A DNA stretch of 64,000 bases from Lachnospiraceae bacterium (GTDB taxonomy: Bacteria > Bacillota > Clostridia > Lachnospirales > Lachnospiraceae). Below are positions 1 through 8,786 of this stretch, piece by piece. The notes beneath the pieces were generated by a model that was given only the letters and a program-made list of their open reading frames with translations, had not been told where the DNA came from and searched no databases. Numbering within the stretch: the first letter of the stretch is position 1; each line of letters opens with the position of its first letter. The position numbers were made by a program, and so were the translations under genes. Where the stretch lies: contig CAJTEM010000026.1 of assembly GCA_910575255.1 (NCBI GenBank), positions 18,518 through 82,517 of the forward strand. The letters are read 5' to 3'.

Positions 1-265
1 AAGTTGCAGGCTGTCTGGTGTGTGCCAGTGGCAGGCAGTTCACAACTGTAATTTCACATCGATATCCCGATTTTATTACATACTATATTCTACCTGTTTT
101 CATCTGTTTTCACAACATTTTTTAACTATAATGATATTTTTATGAATTTTTTACCAAAATCATCCTTTTCATATTGCCTCCCGTTTGTTTACTTTACTTT
201 TTTTGTAGCTAATGGTATCATGAGAACAGGGAAAATCAAAAAACATGGAAGAAAGGAAGTTGCTT
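1..265. other. Non-coding upstream region
   Basis: AT-rich stretch before the first gene with no convincing coding sequence. A TATAAT box at 127-132 could be the -10 element for the following plus-strand regulator. The best -35 candidate (TTTTCA at 107-112) is only 14 bases upstream, so the promoter call is weak. Nothing else was recognised. Confidence 0.3.
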
Positions 266-1240
266 ATGTCCCTGAAAGAGAAACGTACTGTACGCATTAT
301 CGGAGAAAGGAACATCTGCCTGCACCTTAGCAACCTGAACCATCGGGAACGCATTATGAGAATCGGGAAGGCGTTATCCTCGTCCACCCGGCTGGATATT
401 CTGGACATGCTCAAGAATACCCCCCGCTCTTTACAGGAAATCGCTTCCATCCTGGATATTCCGCTCTCCTCTGCTGCACTTCATATCAAAACCCTGGAGG
501 AGGCCAAGTTAATCGTTACCGAGACCCAGCCTGGTATCCGCGGATCCATGCGGGTCTGTATCTGCAGCATGCAGTCCTTTCATCTGGAAACCTTTGACGC
601 TGAGATCGACTCTGCCAGCAAAACCATTTCCCTGGAAATGCCGATTGGAAGCTACAGCAACTGCGATGTCCATCCGACCTGCGGGCTGGCCGGTGAAAAC
701 GGAGCCATTGAAGCTTATGACACGGTTCAATCCTTCTATGCTCCTGCCCGTACCAGTGCCCAGCTGATCTGGTTCAGCAAGGGCTACATTGAATATCGTT
801 TTCCCAATATCTGCAACCCTCTGCTTCCGCTGGGCGAAATCTCCTTTTCCATGGAGATCTGTTCCGAAGCGCCGGGATTCCTGGAAAACTGGCCTTCGGA
901 TATTACCGTTTCTATCAATGAGGTTGAGGTGGGAACCTTTCATTCTCCCGGAGACTTCGGCGCGAGACGCGGCCGCCTCACCCCGCCTATCTGGCCGAAC
1001 GGAAATACGCAATATGGCTTTTTAAAAACCTTTTCCGTGCGGGAAAATGGCAGCTATCTGGATGGAAAGCCGGAAAATCCTCTGATCGGCCTGAAGGATC
1101 TGGATCTGGGGGCAAACCCGTATATCTCATTAAAGATTGCCATCCGGGATGATGCGAAAAATGCCGGGGGCGTCAATATCTTTGGAGAGAAGTACGGGGA
1201 TTATCCACAGGGGATTGTGATGAATCTTACCTATCTTTAA
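266..1240 (+). CDS. ArsR-like winged-helix transcriptional regulator
   Basis: Cytoplasmic DNA-binding regulator of about 324 aa. Residues around 25-90 read as an ArsR-type winged helix: LSSSTRLDILDML, then a recognition-helix stretch LSSAALHIKTLEEAKL. The remaining ~230 aa form a long C-terminal domain of unknown ligand, with aromatic and Gly-rich strands; ArsR proteins are usually only ~100 aa, so this is a regulator with an added sensor-like domain. An ATG at 245 is in frame, but the ATG at 266 has GGAAG six bases upstream and is preferred. The target is unknown. The neighbouring membrane protein has its own promoter, so there is no operon evidence. The HTH is clear; the effector is not. 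Confidence 0.75.
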   Translation: MSLKEKRTVRIIGERNICLHLSNLNHRERIMRIGKALSSSTRLDILDMLKNTPRSLQEIASILDIPLSSAALHIKTLEEAKLIVTETQPGIRGSMRVCICSMQSFHLETFDAEIDSASKTISLEMPIGSYSNCDVHPTCGLAGENGAIEAYDTVQSFYAPARTSAQLIWFSKGYIEYRFPNICNPLLPLGEISFSMEICSEAPGFLENWPSDITVSINEVEVGTFHSPGDFGARRGRLTPPIWPNGNTQYGFLKTFSVRENGSYLDGKPENPLIGLKDLDLGANPYISLKIAIRDDAKNAGGVNIFGEKYGDYPQGIVMNLTYL

Positions 1241-1280
1241 AGCTGAGGCGTGTTTGAAATTTTAAAAATCATAAAATCTC

Positions 1281-1309
1281 TTGCATTTTTTACGGCAGCG
1301 TAGTATAGT
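1281..1309 (+). promoter_or_regulatory. Sigma-A-type promoter for the hemolysin III gene
   Basis: TTGCAT (1281-1286) and TATAGT (1304-1309) are separated by 17 bases, about 75 bases before the start codon at 1384. An overlapping TATAAT at 1309-1314 lacks a properly spaced -35. Confidence 0.5.
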
Positions 1310-1383
1310 ATAATAAACAGTTATAAGTAGTTTTCGAAACTATATTATATGGTTTCTCGGTTGCTTTGAAGGAGGGATTTGTT

Positions 1384-2034
1384 ATGATGTTTAAAATCAA
1401 GGATCCGGGCAGTGCCCTTACTCATTTTATTGCTATGCTCCTGGCTTTATTCGCGGCAACGCCGCTTCTGATCAAGGCGGCCCGTTCCCCGGAGCAGACA
1501 CATCTGCTGGCTCTGACCATTTTTATTATCAGTATGATTCTGCTATATGCCGCCAGCACGGTCTACCATACGTTGGATATTTCCCCAAAGGTGAATCAGA
1601 TTCTGCGGAAGGTGGATCATATGATGATCTTTATCCTGATCGCTGGTACTTATACTCCAGTCTGTATGCTGGTTCTGGGAGACCGTACCGGCTGGGTCCT
1701 GCTGGCCCTGGTGTGGGGAATCGCTTTTGTGGGGATCCTGATCAATGCGCTTTGGATTACATGTCCCAAGTGGTTCTCCTCCCTGATCTATATTGCCATG
1801 GGCTGGGTCTGTGTGTTTGCCTTCGGCAAGATAATCGCCGCACTTCCGAAAAGCGCCTTTGGATGGCTGCTGGCGGGCGGGATCATTTATACGGTCGGCG
1901 GAGTGATCTACGCACTGAAGCTGCCGCTTTTTAACAGCCGCTATAAAAACTTCGGCTCCCATGAGCTGTTCCATCTGTTCGTGATGGGCGGGAGCCTGTG
2001 CCATTATATCATGATGTATGCGTTTGTCGCCTGA
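1384..2034 (+). CDS. Hemolysin III / PAQR family membrane protein
   Basis: Integral membrane protein of about 216 aa with seven hydrophobic segments, the usual size for the bacterial hemolysin III (YqfA/TrhA-like) branch of the PAQR family. Family signatures visible: YAASTVYHT early, DHMMIFILIAGTYTP in the middle, and HELFHLFVMGGSLCHY near the end, whose His residues with the early Ser/His are the presumed metal site. The start is ATG 1384, seven bases after GAAGGAGGG; an upstream in-frame TTG at 1366 is less likely. It is monocistronic, with its own promoter and terminator. The haemolysin name is historical; a role in membrane homeostasis is more likely. Confidence 0.9.
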   Translation: MMFKIKDPGSALTHFIAMLLALFAATPLLIKAARSPEQTHLLALTIFIISMILLYAASTVYHTLDISPKVNQILRKVDHMMIFILIAGTYTPVCMLVLGDRTGWVLLALVWGIAFVGILINALWITCPKWFSSLIYIAMGWVCVFAFGKIIAALPKSAFGWLLAGGIIYTVGGVIYALKLPLFNSRYKNFGSHELFHLFVMGGSLCHYIMMYAFVA

Positions 2035-2080
2035 CATGTGCCAGGAACATAGCAGGTGCGCATGACAGGAGTACGGATAT

Positions 2081-2126
2081 CACAAAGGGGCTATCTGTTT
2101 CCCGATAGCCCCTTTGTGGATTTTTT
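2081..2126 (+). terminator. Rho-independent terminator
   Basis: A perfect 15-bp stem (2081-2095 with 2104-2118), an 8-base loop, then GA and six T. It sits 46 bases after the hemolysin III stop. No T-run on the other strand, so it acts on plus-strand transcripts. Confidence 0.93.
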
Positions 2127-2151
2127 ACAAATATTTTCTTATCAACTCGCT

Positions 2152-2586
2152 TTATTTATACTCCTCTCTCCGCTTTTTCATCCCCAAAGCAGCGAGCAGT
2201 GTTCCCACTCCTGCTGTTCCAAACAATGCTGCCAGCAGGCCGGCATAACGTGCGTCTCCTGTTCTTGGCAAAGCAGATAATGGCACGTCCGATTCTTCCT
2301 GATTGATCTCCTTCACCTGATACCGGGTTCCTGCAGGAAGGCCAGGGATTACTATCTGCTGTCCGTGTGCAAGTGTTATTTTCCCTTTCCATCCGCCATT
2401 TTCATCCTCTGTCAAGCGGAGAATGTCATCCGTCAGAACAATCGTAAACGTAAATTCTTCCTTTCTGTCTCCTGCATTTCCGCTGACTGTCTTTGTGATC
2501 TTCAGATCTCCCTCCGGCAGAATATTAACAAATTCCGCCTGATGACGAGTCCGGTATCCTGCCCCTTCCTTGTTGTCCGATTTCAT
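2152..2586 (-). pseudogene. 3' remnant of an LPXTG-anchored surface protein (DUF7601/pilin-like)
   Basis: The C-terminal part of a sortase-anchored wall protein. It shows a beta-rich segment (GDLKITKTVSGNAGDRKEEF, prealbumin-like or DUF7601-like), the sorting motif LPRTG, a hydrophobic span and a KKRRE tail. There is no signal peptide. The family-like reading continues in frame upstream of the ATG (GSITYMKSDNKEGAG) back to a TGA near 2631, so the 5' part of the gene is lost rather than the start being misplaced. No sortase gene lies in the window. Probably non-functional, though the ATG overlaps the stop of a small upstream ORF and could be translated. Confidence 0.7.
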
Positions 2587-2822
2587 ATATGTAATGCTTC
2601 CGGAATTCCTTCCTGCAGTTTGTGCGCCGCGGATCCTTCACGGGAAAGACTTCTTCTCATTTCGGTTTTCAACCGTCGGTACAGCTTAAAAGTAACCGCC
2701 AGCCACATAAAACATTGGTTCTCCGTATCCCATGCGGCGTGAGACCAATCCACAGAACCCTCATCGACAGGCCCATGTATCATAATATAATCAGGGACCT
2801 TTGTAAACCTGTCAAAATCCCT

Positions 2823-4211
2823 CTACTCTGCCTCTGCCACCCTCCTCACTTCCCAATAAACACTCTGAAAATCCGCTTTCCTCTCCTTACAGATTCTGCG
2901 GATGCTTTCAAACTCCGGATAGCAAAAGATTCTGCCTCTGTGATGGCATACCTTCACGTCTGCCGGGCCGTACTCTGTCTGCACCTGCTTAAGCTCCCGT
3001 TGCAGAACGGTTCGCTGAACCGGATAACGGCGAATCCCGATGGTGGTGGTCTGCGTCATCAGAATGTCCTCCAGGAATTCCCGTTCTGTCTCCCCGCAAA
3101 GGACAGACAGCTGATAAGCCGGGCGGTTTTTCTTCATAAAGATCGGTGTATACCAGACATCGGCGGCTCCTGCCTCCAAAAGCATTTCCATGGCCAGTCC
3201 CAGCATCTCTCCCGTACTGTCGTCCAGATTGCTCTCCATGAGCCAAAGCTCTACATTTGGAGCCTTCCCTTCCTCGGTCTCCAGAAGCATCGCCCGCAGC
3301 ACATTCGCCTGACGGAATACCTTATTGCCGGCTCCCATCCCGACCCGCAGAAGGCGGCAGGAATCCGGAAGCTCATCTCTGGTCCGCAAAGCCGCGGCGA
3401 TCGCGGCGCCGGTCGGCGTCACCATCTCGCCGTCATTATCCGTTAACCGGAGTTTCAGGCCGCAGGCGGATACAATATTCGCTGTGGCCGGCACCGGAAC
3501 CGGCAGTATTCCATGTTGGCAATGCACATGTCCACGTCCCTCCGAAAGCGGGGATACCACCACCTCTTCAATTCCCAGATTGTCCACACAGACTGCCACA
3601 CTCACAATATCAATGATGGAATCGATTGCCCCGACTTCGTGAAAATGCACCTGGTCGACAGGAAGTCCGTGTGCCTTAGATTCTGCCTCCGCCACAATAC
3701 CAAACATTCTCTTTGCCAGCTCTTTCACCCGGCTCCCGGCATCCAGCCGGTCGATGATCTCACAGACATCATAAAGGTTGCGGTGAATGTGAGGATGTTC
3801 GTGAGAGTGGTCATGGCCATGACTGTGCTCATGATCGCAGCTGTGTTCGTGATCATGACTGTACTCATGAACGTGGCTGTGTTCGTGATCGTGGCCGTGA
3901 CCATGTTCGTGGCTGTGTTCGTGATCGTGGCTATGCTCGTGACTGTACCCTCGATCGTGCCCGTGACTATGCTCATGTTCCTGTCCGTGACCATGCTCAT
4001 GTTCCTGCCCCGCCTCCAGATGCACGTCAAAATCAAACGCATCCAGCCCGCACGTCTCCTTCCTTCCGAAGTGCAGATGATACCCCTCCAGACCCATGCT
4101 GTCCAAGGCTTTTTCCAACACTTTACGATCCGCGCCCAGATCCAGAAGCGCCCCCACCGTCATATCCCCGCTGATTCCCGAATTACATTCCAGATAAAGT
4201 ATTTTTCCCAT
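2823..4211 (-). CDS. larC: Nickel pincer cofactor biosynthesis protein LarC
   Basis: 462-aa LarC (DUF111), the CTP-dependent cyclometallase that inserts nickel into the pyridinium pincer nucleotide in the LarA lactate-racemase cofactor pathway. The N-terminus LYLECNSGISGDMTVGALLD is characteristic, as are VDQVHFHEVGAIDSI and TPTGAAIAAAL. Residues about 68-143 form a striking His/Glu/Gly/Asp-rich tract, presumably a nickel store. In Lactiplantibacillus larC is read through a programmed frameshift (larC1/larC2); here it is a single open frame. One base separates it from larB. No larA or larE lies in the window, so the client enzyme is elsewhere. Confidence 0.95.
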   Translation of the reverse strand: MGKILYLECNSGISGDMTVGALLDLGADRKVLEKALDSMGLEGYHLHFGRKETCGLDAFDFDVHLEAGQEHEHGHGQEHEHSHGHDRGYSHEHSHDHEHSHEHGHGHDHEHSHVHEYSHDHEHSCDHEHSHGHDHSHEHPHIHRNLYDVCEIIDRLDAGSRVKELAKRMFGIVAEAESKAHGLPVDQVHFHEVGAIDSIIDIVSVAVCVDNLGIEEVVVSPLSEGRGHVHCQHGILPVPVPATANIVSACGLKLRLTDNDGEMVTPTGAAIAAALRTRDELPDSCRLLRVGMGAGNKVFRQANVLRAMLLETEEGKAPNVELWLMESNLDDSTGEMLGLAMEMLLEAGAADVWYTPIFMKKNRPAYQLSVLCGETEREFLEDILMTQTTTIGIRRYPVQRTVLQRELKQVQTEYGPADVKVCHHRGRIFCYPEFESIRRICKERKADFQSVYWEVRRVAEAE

Positions 4212-4212
4212 A

Positions 4213-4956
4213 TCATTTCACCGCCAGTCTGTTTATTTGCGTCGCCACATATCCGGCGCCGTATCCGTTGTCAATATTTACTACCGAGATTCCGTTCGCA
4301 CAGGAATTGATCATAGTCAGAAGTGCAGACAGGCCATGAAAGGATGCCCCGTAGCCCACCGAAGTAGGAACAGCGATCACCGGGCATTCCACCAGACCGG
4401 CCACGACAGTCCCCAGCGCACCTTCCATCCCGGCGACCGCCACAATACAGTTCGCTCCGGCCAGACGCTCCCGCTTGGAAAGCAGGCGGTGAATTCCCGC
4501 AACCCCCACATCAAAGATCCTCTCTACCCGGCATCCGAAATACTCCGCCGTCTGTGCCGCCTCCTCCGCAACCGGAATATCTGCCGTTCCCCCGGTGCAG
4601 ACTACCACCTGCCCGACCCGTTCCTTTCCTGTCCGCTCCACTTTCAGAATCCGCGAAACAGGATCATATACCACCTGCGGAATCCTCTTCCTCACAAGCT
4701 CATACTGTTCCTCTGTAGCCCGGGTTCCAAGCACCTCCCCGTCACGCTCATAAATCCGCTGATAGATATCCGCCAGATAGGCATCCGGCTTTCCCTGACA
4801 AAATACCGTCTCGCCAAAGCCAGTACGCAGCTTCCGGTGAAAGTCCAGCTTCGCATACCCCAGATCCTCATAAGGAAGCTTCTTCAGCAGCTCCTCTGCC
4901 TCGTGGAGCTCGATTCCGCCTTCCTTCACCTGCCGCAGCAATTCTCCTACATCCAT
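4213..4956 (-). CDS. larB: Nickel pincer cofactor biosynthesis protein LarB
   Basis: 247-aa LarB, the AIR-carboxylase-like enzyme that carboxylates and hydrolyses nicotinic acid adenine dinucleotide, the first step of the pincer cofactor pathway. The C-terminal half carries the PurE-like core: VVCTGGTADIPVAEEAAQTA, VAGMEGALGTVVAGL and VPTSVGYGASFHGLSALL. Full length for the family. Its stop is one base from the larC start, so the two are co-transcribed. A strong promoter lies at 5179-5207, but an intrinsic terminator sits between promoter and start, suggesting regulated readthrough. Confidence 0.95.
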   Translation of the reverse strand: MDVGELLRQVKEGGIELHEAEELLKKLPYEDLGYAKLDFHRKLRTGFGETVFCQGKPDAYLADIYQRIYERDGEVLGTRATEEQYELVRKRIPQVVYDPVSRILKVERTGKERVGQVVVCTGGTADIPVAEEAAQTAEYFGCRVERIFDVGVAGIHRLLSKRERLAGANCIVAVAGMEGALGTVVAGLVECPVIAVPTSVGYGASFHGLSALLTMINSCANGISVVNIDNGYGAGYVATQINRLAVK

Positions 4957-5038
4957 TCCTCATTCTTCCTTTCCTTTTCCGTCCTGCCCTCTTTGGGAAT
5001 ACAGACAGCGCGGGCACGACGCCTGACTCATAGCCCGC

Positions 5039-5099
5039 GAAAACAAAAAACGCCAGGAAATAACCGACATTCCTTGGGAATATCCGGCGCCTTCCTGGC
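5039..5099 (-). terminator. Terminator inside the larBC leader, possible attenuator
   Basis: On the minus strand GCCAGGAA (5099 down) pairs with TTCCTGGC (to 5052). A nested stem (CCGGATATTCC with GGAATGTCGG) lies inside, and the hairpin is followed by GTTTTTTGTTTT. It lies downstream of the promoter at 5179-5207 and about 83 bases before the larB start. It could terminate a short leader RNA or act as a switchable attenuator. I recognise no known riboswitch class upstream of it. Confidence 0.75.
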
Positions 5100-5178
5100 A
5101 TCATTCTTATCCTGTCACACATCAATATCATCGGGACACTTCTGCATCCTTAAGCAGCTTACAACCGCCAATAGAGGT

Positions 5179-5207
5179 AGTATAATGAAAAAAGGGAGTC
5201 CCGTCAA
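5179..5207 (-). promoter_or_regulatory. Sigma-A-type promoter of the larBC transcript
   Basis: TTGACG (5207-5202) and TATACT (5184-5179) with an exact 17-base spacer, a near-consensus promoter. The predicted leader to the larB ATG is about 215 bases. Confidence 0.8.
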
Positions 5208-5241
5208 GCATTTTCTCCCATCTCCACACGGAAAACACGCT

Positions 5242-5407
5242 CTAGTATAACCCACACTAATTACCGATACCTTTCACGCAGGATAAATTTTCAGCCTGCA
5301 AGGCGGAGGAATGAGGCGTAGCCGGTGGCTATGTCGATTGACGACAACGCAGCAGATGGAAATTCAGATAAGTGAAAGGTACGGTTAATTAGTGTGAGTT
5401 ATACTAG
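5242..5407. repeat. 166-bp palindromic repeat, copy 1 of family A
   Basis: Both ends read CTAGTATAAC going inward. The terminal inverted repeats run about 35 bp, including ACTAATTA and a CTTTCAC/GTGAAAG block, around a variable middle with the motif GGCGTAG.CGGTGGCTA. A second copy at 26818-26983 has exactly the same length, the same ends and a similar core but different stem sequence. No coding capacity, so MITE-like. It lies four bases after the stop of the ABC permease gene and may also act as its terminator. Confidence 0.85.
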
Positions 5408-5410
5408 GTA

Positions 5411-6223
5411 TCACAGCACATCCGAAAAATGCGGACGCAGCCGTTTAAACACCTTCAGCCCTGCCAGCCCCACCACCAGCGTCACCACCCAGAAATAAAG
5501 TGTCAGCTTCGGGCGCTGCCAGAACCATTCCCCGGTCAGCATACTGTCACGGTATCCCGCCGACACATAGTAGAAGGGATTCAGTTTCAGAATCGGAACC
5601 ACCCACGGCGCCTTGTCCGCAAACATACTCTCATGGTACATGATCGGTGTCAGCCACATGCCGAACTGCAGGCAAATACTGACGATCTGCGCCATATCCT
5701 TAAAAAACACATTCACCGAAGCTGTCAGATACCCGATCCCCAATGCCAGCATGGACGCGGCAAAGGAATAATAGGCAATCTGCATCCAGGTCAGAAAGGG
5801 TGTCCATCGATAAATGACAAACATAAGGAACATAATCAGAACAAAAAAGCCATGGACCATCAGGCAGGAAAACAGCTTGATAATCGGCAGAATCTCTACC
5901 TGGAACACCACCTTTTTCACCAGATAATGATATTCCTGCAGACAGTTGGTGACACTGTTCAGGGTCTCGCTGAAGAAAAACCAGGGCACAATCCCCGGAA
6001 CCAGCCAGATCACATAGGGAGCACCCGGAACCGGCGGCTCACTCTTAAAGCCCACCTGGAAAATGAGAAAATAGATCAGCACGGTTACCATCGGCTGGAC
6101 AAACATCCAGACAATACCAAAATACGAACCGACAAACCGCTTCCTAAAATCCGCCTTTGAGAGATCCCAGATCAGCTTCCGTTTTCTGAAAATCTCCCTG
6201 AGCAGAGTCATCACATATGTCAT
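5411..6223 (-). CDS. ABC-2 type polysaccharide/teichoic acid export permease
   Basis: 270-aa integral membrane protein with six hydrophobic segments, of the TagG/Wzm family that exports lipid-linked polysaccharide with an ATP-binding TagH/Wzt partner. Typical features: LSKADFRKRFVGSYFGIVW near the N-terminus, then QPMVTVLIYFLIFQVGF, and LTPIMYHES with LNPFYYV near the end. The frame is open to 6337, but ATG 6223 has AGGAAG five bases upstream and leaves an 80-base gap after rfbC. No ATP-binding partner gene is present in the window, which is unusual because the two are normally adjacent. Last gene of its block. Confidence 0.88.
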   Translation of the reverse strand: MTYVMTLLREIFRKRKLIWDLSKADFRKRFVGSYFGIVWMFVQPMVTVLIYFLIFQVGFKSEPPVPGAPYVIWLVPGIVPWFFFSETLNSVTNCLQEYHYLVKKVVFQVEILPIIKLFSCLMVHGFFVLIMFLMFVIYRWTPFLTWMQIAYYSFAASMLALGIGYLTASVNVFFKDMAQIVSICLQFGMWLTPIMYHESMFADKAPWVVPILKLNPFYYVSAGYRDSMLTGEWFWQRPKLTLYFWVVTLVVGLAGLKVFKRLRPHFSDVL

Positions 6224-6303
6224 CGCTTCCTGTCCCTTTCTTCCCTCTTCTCTGTACACGGAAATAGCAAATGCCGTATACTCCGTAATAAAAACAACAG
6301 CCG

Positions 6304-6858
6304 TCAGAACCGAAAGGTCTCTGCCAGTCCGCCCCATTTCTGATCCTTCTCGGAAATGATCAATGCCACACCCTCCTGCAGCGGCCAGCGGATCCCGATC
6401 TCCGGGTCATCCCAGGCCATACCGCCCTCATCGCCCGGATGATAAAAATCCGTACATTTATAGGCAAATTCCGCTTCATTGGAAAGCACCAGAAAGCCGT
6501 GGGCAAAGCCCTCCGGGATATAAAACATCTTCTTATTCTCAGCCGACAGTGTCACACCGAACCATTTGCCATAGGTTTTGGATTCCGCTCGCAGATCTAC
6601 CGCCACATCAAACACCTCACCGCGCAAAACCCTTACCAGCTTACCCTGAGGAAACTGCTTCTGATAATGCAGGCCGCGCAGAACCCCGCGGACAGACATG
6701 GACTGGTTGTCCTGCACAAAGACCATATCCAGTCCGGCCTCCCTGAAATCGTTCTGATTATACGTCTCTACAAAATATCCCCGCTCATCCCGGAATACCG
6801 TCGGCTCAATCACATATAATCCCGCAATCTCACAGCTTGTCACTTTAATCTTACCCAT
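6304..6858 (-). CDS. rfbC: dTDP-4-dehydrorhamnose 3,5-epimerase
   Basis: 184-aa RmlC/RfbC, the cupin epimerase that converts dTDP-4-keto-6-deoxyglucose to the L-lyxo form in dTDP-L-rhamnose synthesis. Seen: FRDERGYFVETY, the catalytic His in VLRGLHYQ, QGKLVRV, and the substrate-binding loop YIPEGFAHGFLVLS. Full length. The start chosen is ATG 6858, eight bases after AGGAAGG; the frame is open to 6900. It has its own promoter at 6908-6936. rfbA, rfbB and rfbD are not in the window. Confidence 0.95.
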   Translation of the reverse strand: MGKIKVTSCEIAGLYVIEPTVFRDERGYFVETYNQNDFREAGLDMVFVQDNQSMSVRGVLRGLHYQKQFPQGKLVRVLRGEVFDVAVDLRAESKTYGKWFGVTLSAENKKMFYIPEGFAHGFLVLSNEAEFAYKCTDFYHPGDEGGMAWDDPEIGIRWPLQEGVALIISEKDQKWGGLAETFRF

Positions 6859-6907
6859 TTTCTCATCCTTCCTTGGTTTTCTATCTCTTCTCAGAAACAA
6901 TAGCTAT

Positions 6908-6936
6908 ACTATACTACGGAGATGGTTTTTTTTCAA
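6908..6936 (-). promoter_or_regulatory. Sigma-A-type promoter for rfbC and the export permease
   Basis: TTGAAA (6936-6931) and TATAGT (6913-6908) with a 17-base spacer, about 50 bases before the rfbC start. The 176 bases between here and 7113 show nothing else I recognise. Confidence 0.72.
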
Positions 6937-7112
6937 GATCTCCTCCTGTCTCTTCAGAAAGAATGAGTGAAGAAAAAGGAGCTGAGATTATTGCTATCAC
7001 CTCAACTCCTGATTCCCCCCTGGCCCGGATGGCTGATTCAAGCCAAACCAGCAGGAACGGATCAATGCTTCCAGAAAAGCGATTCTGCAAAACCGGATGA
7101 AATCCTGCCCTG

Positions 7113-8786
7113 TCACAGCCTCATACTGACAATCCCATAGATCCGCAGCAGTACATACGCATTCACACAGCACATGACATACAAAATCTGCCGGTTTCTT
7201 TCCCTGGTCAGCACCAGGATATCATTTTTCATAGACATAAGAAGAACCGGGAGAAATGGCAGGAAATACCTTCCCTGGACACCACTGATCACGTTGGATC
7301 CGAGGGGCGTCCAGGCCAGCATCATGGAAAGCATCGTAGCTCCCGCACAGCCGGCGCAGAGAATCCAAATCCAAACACGTGCAGCGCCGGTCAGGGGCAG
7401 CTGTTCCCCCGGCTTGCGCAATGCCAGAAGCACAAGGCAGCCGCTCAGCATAAGAACCAGCAGATAAGGCACATCCAACACAGGATCCAGATTACCCAGC
7501 CAGGCACCGATCATTGACAGATGGTACTGCTCCGCCTGCCAGATCAAAGTATTGAATAACAGCTGCATACACTTTCTGGGCTGATGTACAAAGGTTCCCA
7601 GGCTATAACCGGTCTCCTCGGCCCAGCTGATGTAATTCTCCGTCTCCGGCGCTACATACATACTCACAGTCTGTCCATTAACCACAATCATGACCAAGGT
7701 CCAGGCGCCCAGCACACAGGCCGCTGACAGCAGCCACTTCCCCCAGCCGCCGAATTTACGCACAGGAATCAAAAGACATAGTCCCATGAAAACAGCATAC
7801 ACCATCTTACAAGGCCCCACCAATGCCATCACAGCTGCCAGTACTGCCACATCCACTGCCCTTACCCGTTCGGCAGTAAATAAAAGCTGCAGACAGCAGG
7901 CCGTAAAATAGAAAATCCCTGCCAGAATCCAGACATCATAAGACAAGGATGCAGACAGATGCAAGGTCATCGGCAGAAGCGCCACCCCGAAAAGAACCTC
8001 CTCGCCAAACGGCAGACGCCTCATCGCCAGCCAGGTCACAGCCACAAAAAAGAGCAGGTTCGTAATTCTCCCCAGATACACCAGCCACAGGCTGTCAAGA
8101 TCCAGAAGTCTTGCCAGGGAAATGCCCAGTGCCTGAGGAAAGAAAGCTGCCGGTGTCGTCACCACGGGCGGGTAAGGAGACACCACCAGCCCCTCTTCCT
8201 GCCGGTTCCTCTGCCCGTTTCGAAATGTATCATGAATGACCCGATAAGTCTTCTCAACCAACGGTTCTCCCAGCACGGTTGCCTCGCCGCTCCCGTCCCT
8301 CGTTCCCTGCTTTGTCGGATACCTCCCTGTCGTATCGCTGATATAATCGCCATAGACATCCTCCAGAAACCAGTCCCTGGCCCGCACCAGCACATGACCG
8401 TCCTCACTGTTTGACGGCTGCCCCAGCATATGGCTCGACAGCTGATAGGCACTGATATAATGGCTGATCTCATCCGGCGCAGAAAGCGGGGGCAGAACCA
8501 GAAGATACAGCATCCCCAGAGACAAGCCGACAAGAGGATAGACATCGGTCAGCTTTCTTTTTTGTTTCTCTGTCCTGACAAGCAGCAGCCAGCCGCACAA
8601 AGCCCCCACTGCCAGAACAGCCGCCAACAGAAGAAGATAATTCCCGGCCAGCCAGCCATCCCCGCTTTCCACTGCTCCCGAGCGGACATCATACAGATGC
8701 CAAAAGCCCGGCAAAGCCAGCACCAGCACTCCCGGCAGCCAGCTAAAGGTTTTGTTCTTCATACCCCTTGTCATGCCTCTTATCAT
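7113..8786 (-). CDS. DUF2142 polytopic membrane protein
   Basis: 557-aa membrane protein with about 12 hydrophobic segments. The loop LPPLSAPDEISHYISAYQLS after the third segment is the hallmark of DUF2142, a family near GT-C glycosyltransferases and common in surface-polysaccharide loci. A role in transferring a polyprenyl-linked sugar outside the membrane is inferred, not shown. The start at 8786 has AGGAAG upstream but overlaps DUF2304 by 44 bases; ATG 8759 is the alternative. No expected domain is missing. Confidence 0.82.
   Translation of the reverse strand: MIRGMTRGMKNKTFSWLPGVLVLALPGFWHLYDVRSGAVESGDGWLAGNYLLLLAAVLAVGALCGWLLLVRTEKQKRKLTDVYPLVGLSLGMLYLLVLPPLSAPDEISHYISAYQLSSHMLGQPSNSEDGHVLVRARDWFLEDVYGDYISDTTGRYPTKQGTRDGSGEATVLGEPLVEKTYRVIHDTFRNGQRNRQEEGLVVSPYPPVVTTPAAFFPQALGISLARLLDLDSLWLVYLGRITNLLFFVAVTWLAMRRLPFGEEVLFGVALLPMTLHLSASLSYDVWILAGIFYFTACCLQLLFTAERVRAVDVAVLAAVMALVGPCKMVYAVFMGLCLLIPVRKFGGWGKWLLSAACVLGAWTLVMIVVNGQTVSMYVAPETENYISWAEETGYSLGTFVHQPRKCMQLLFNTLIWQAEQYHLSMIGAWLGNLDPVLDVPYLLVLMLSGCLVLLALRKPGEQLPLTGAARVWIWILCAGCAGATMLSMMLAWTPLGSNVISGVQGRYFLPFLPVLLMSMKNDILVLTRERNRQILYVMCCVNAYVLLRIYGIVSMRL

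Noticed and set aside
1..60. Possible hairpin at the window start
   Set aside because: GGCTGTCTGG/CCAGTGGCAG pairing is weak and there is no T-run; the context is cut by the window edge.
2583..2783. 66-codon minus-strand ORF between larC and the LPXTG remnant
   Set aside because: Composition and sequence (many Trp/Arg, no recognisable domain) do not resemble a known protein, and the ribosome site is poor. It overlaps the remnant only by ATGA. Not listed as a gene.
2823..4211. Programmed frameshift in larC as in Lactiplantibacillus
   Set aside because: The whole protein reads in one frame, with both LarC1- and LarC2-like parts present.
3513..4310. Long hydrophobic plus-strand ORF opposite larC
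   Set aside because: It is the complement of the His-rich repeat tract of larC, which yields Val/Met-rich antisense sequence. Shadow of a real gene.
5100..5171. Nickel/cobalt (NiCo) riboswitch in the larBC leader
   Set aside because: The characteristic conserved NiCo junction sequences are not visible; only the terminator is clear.
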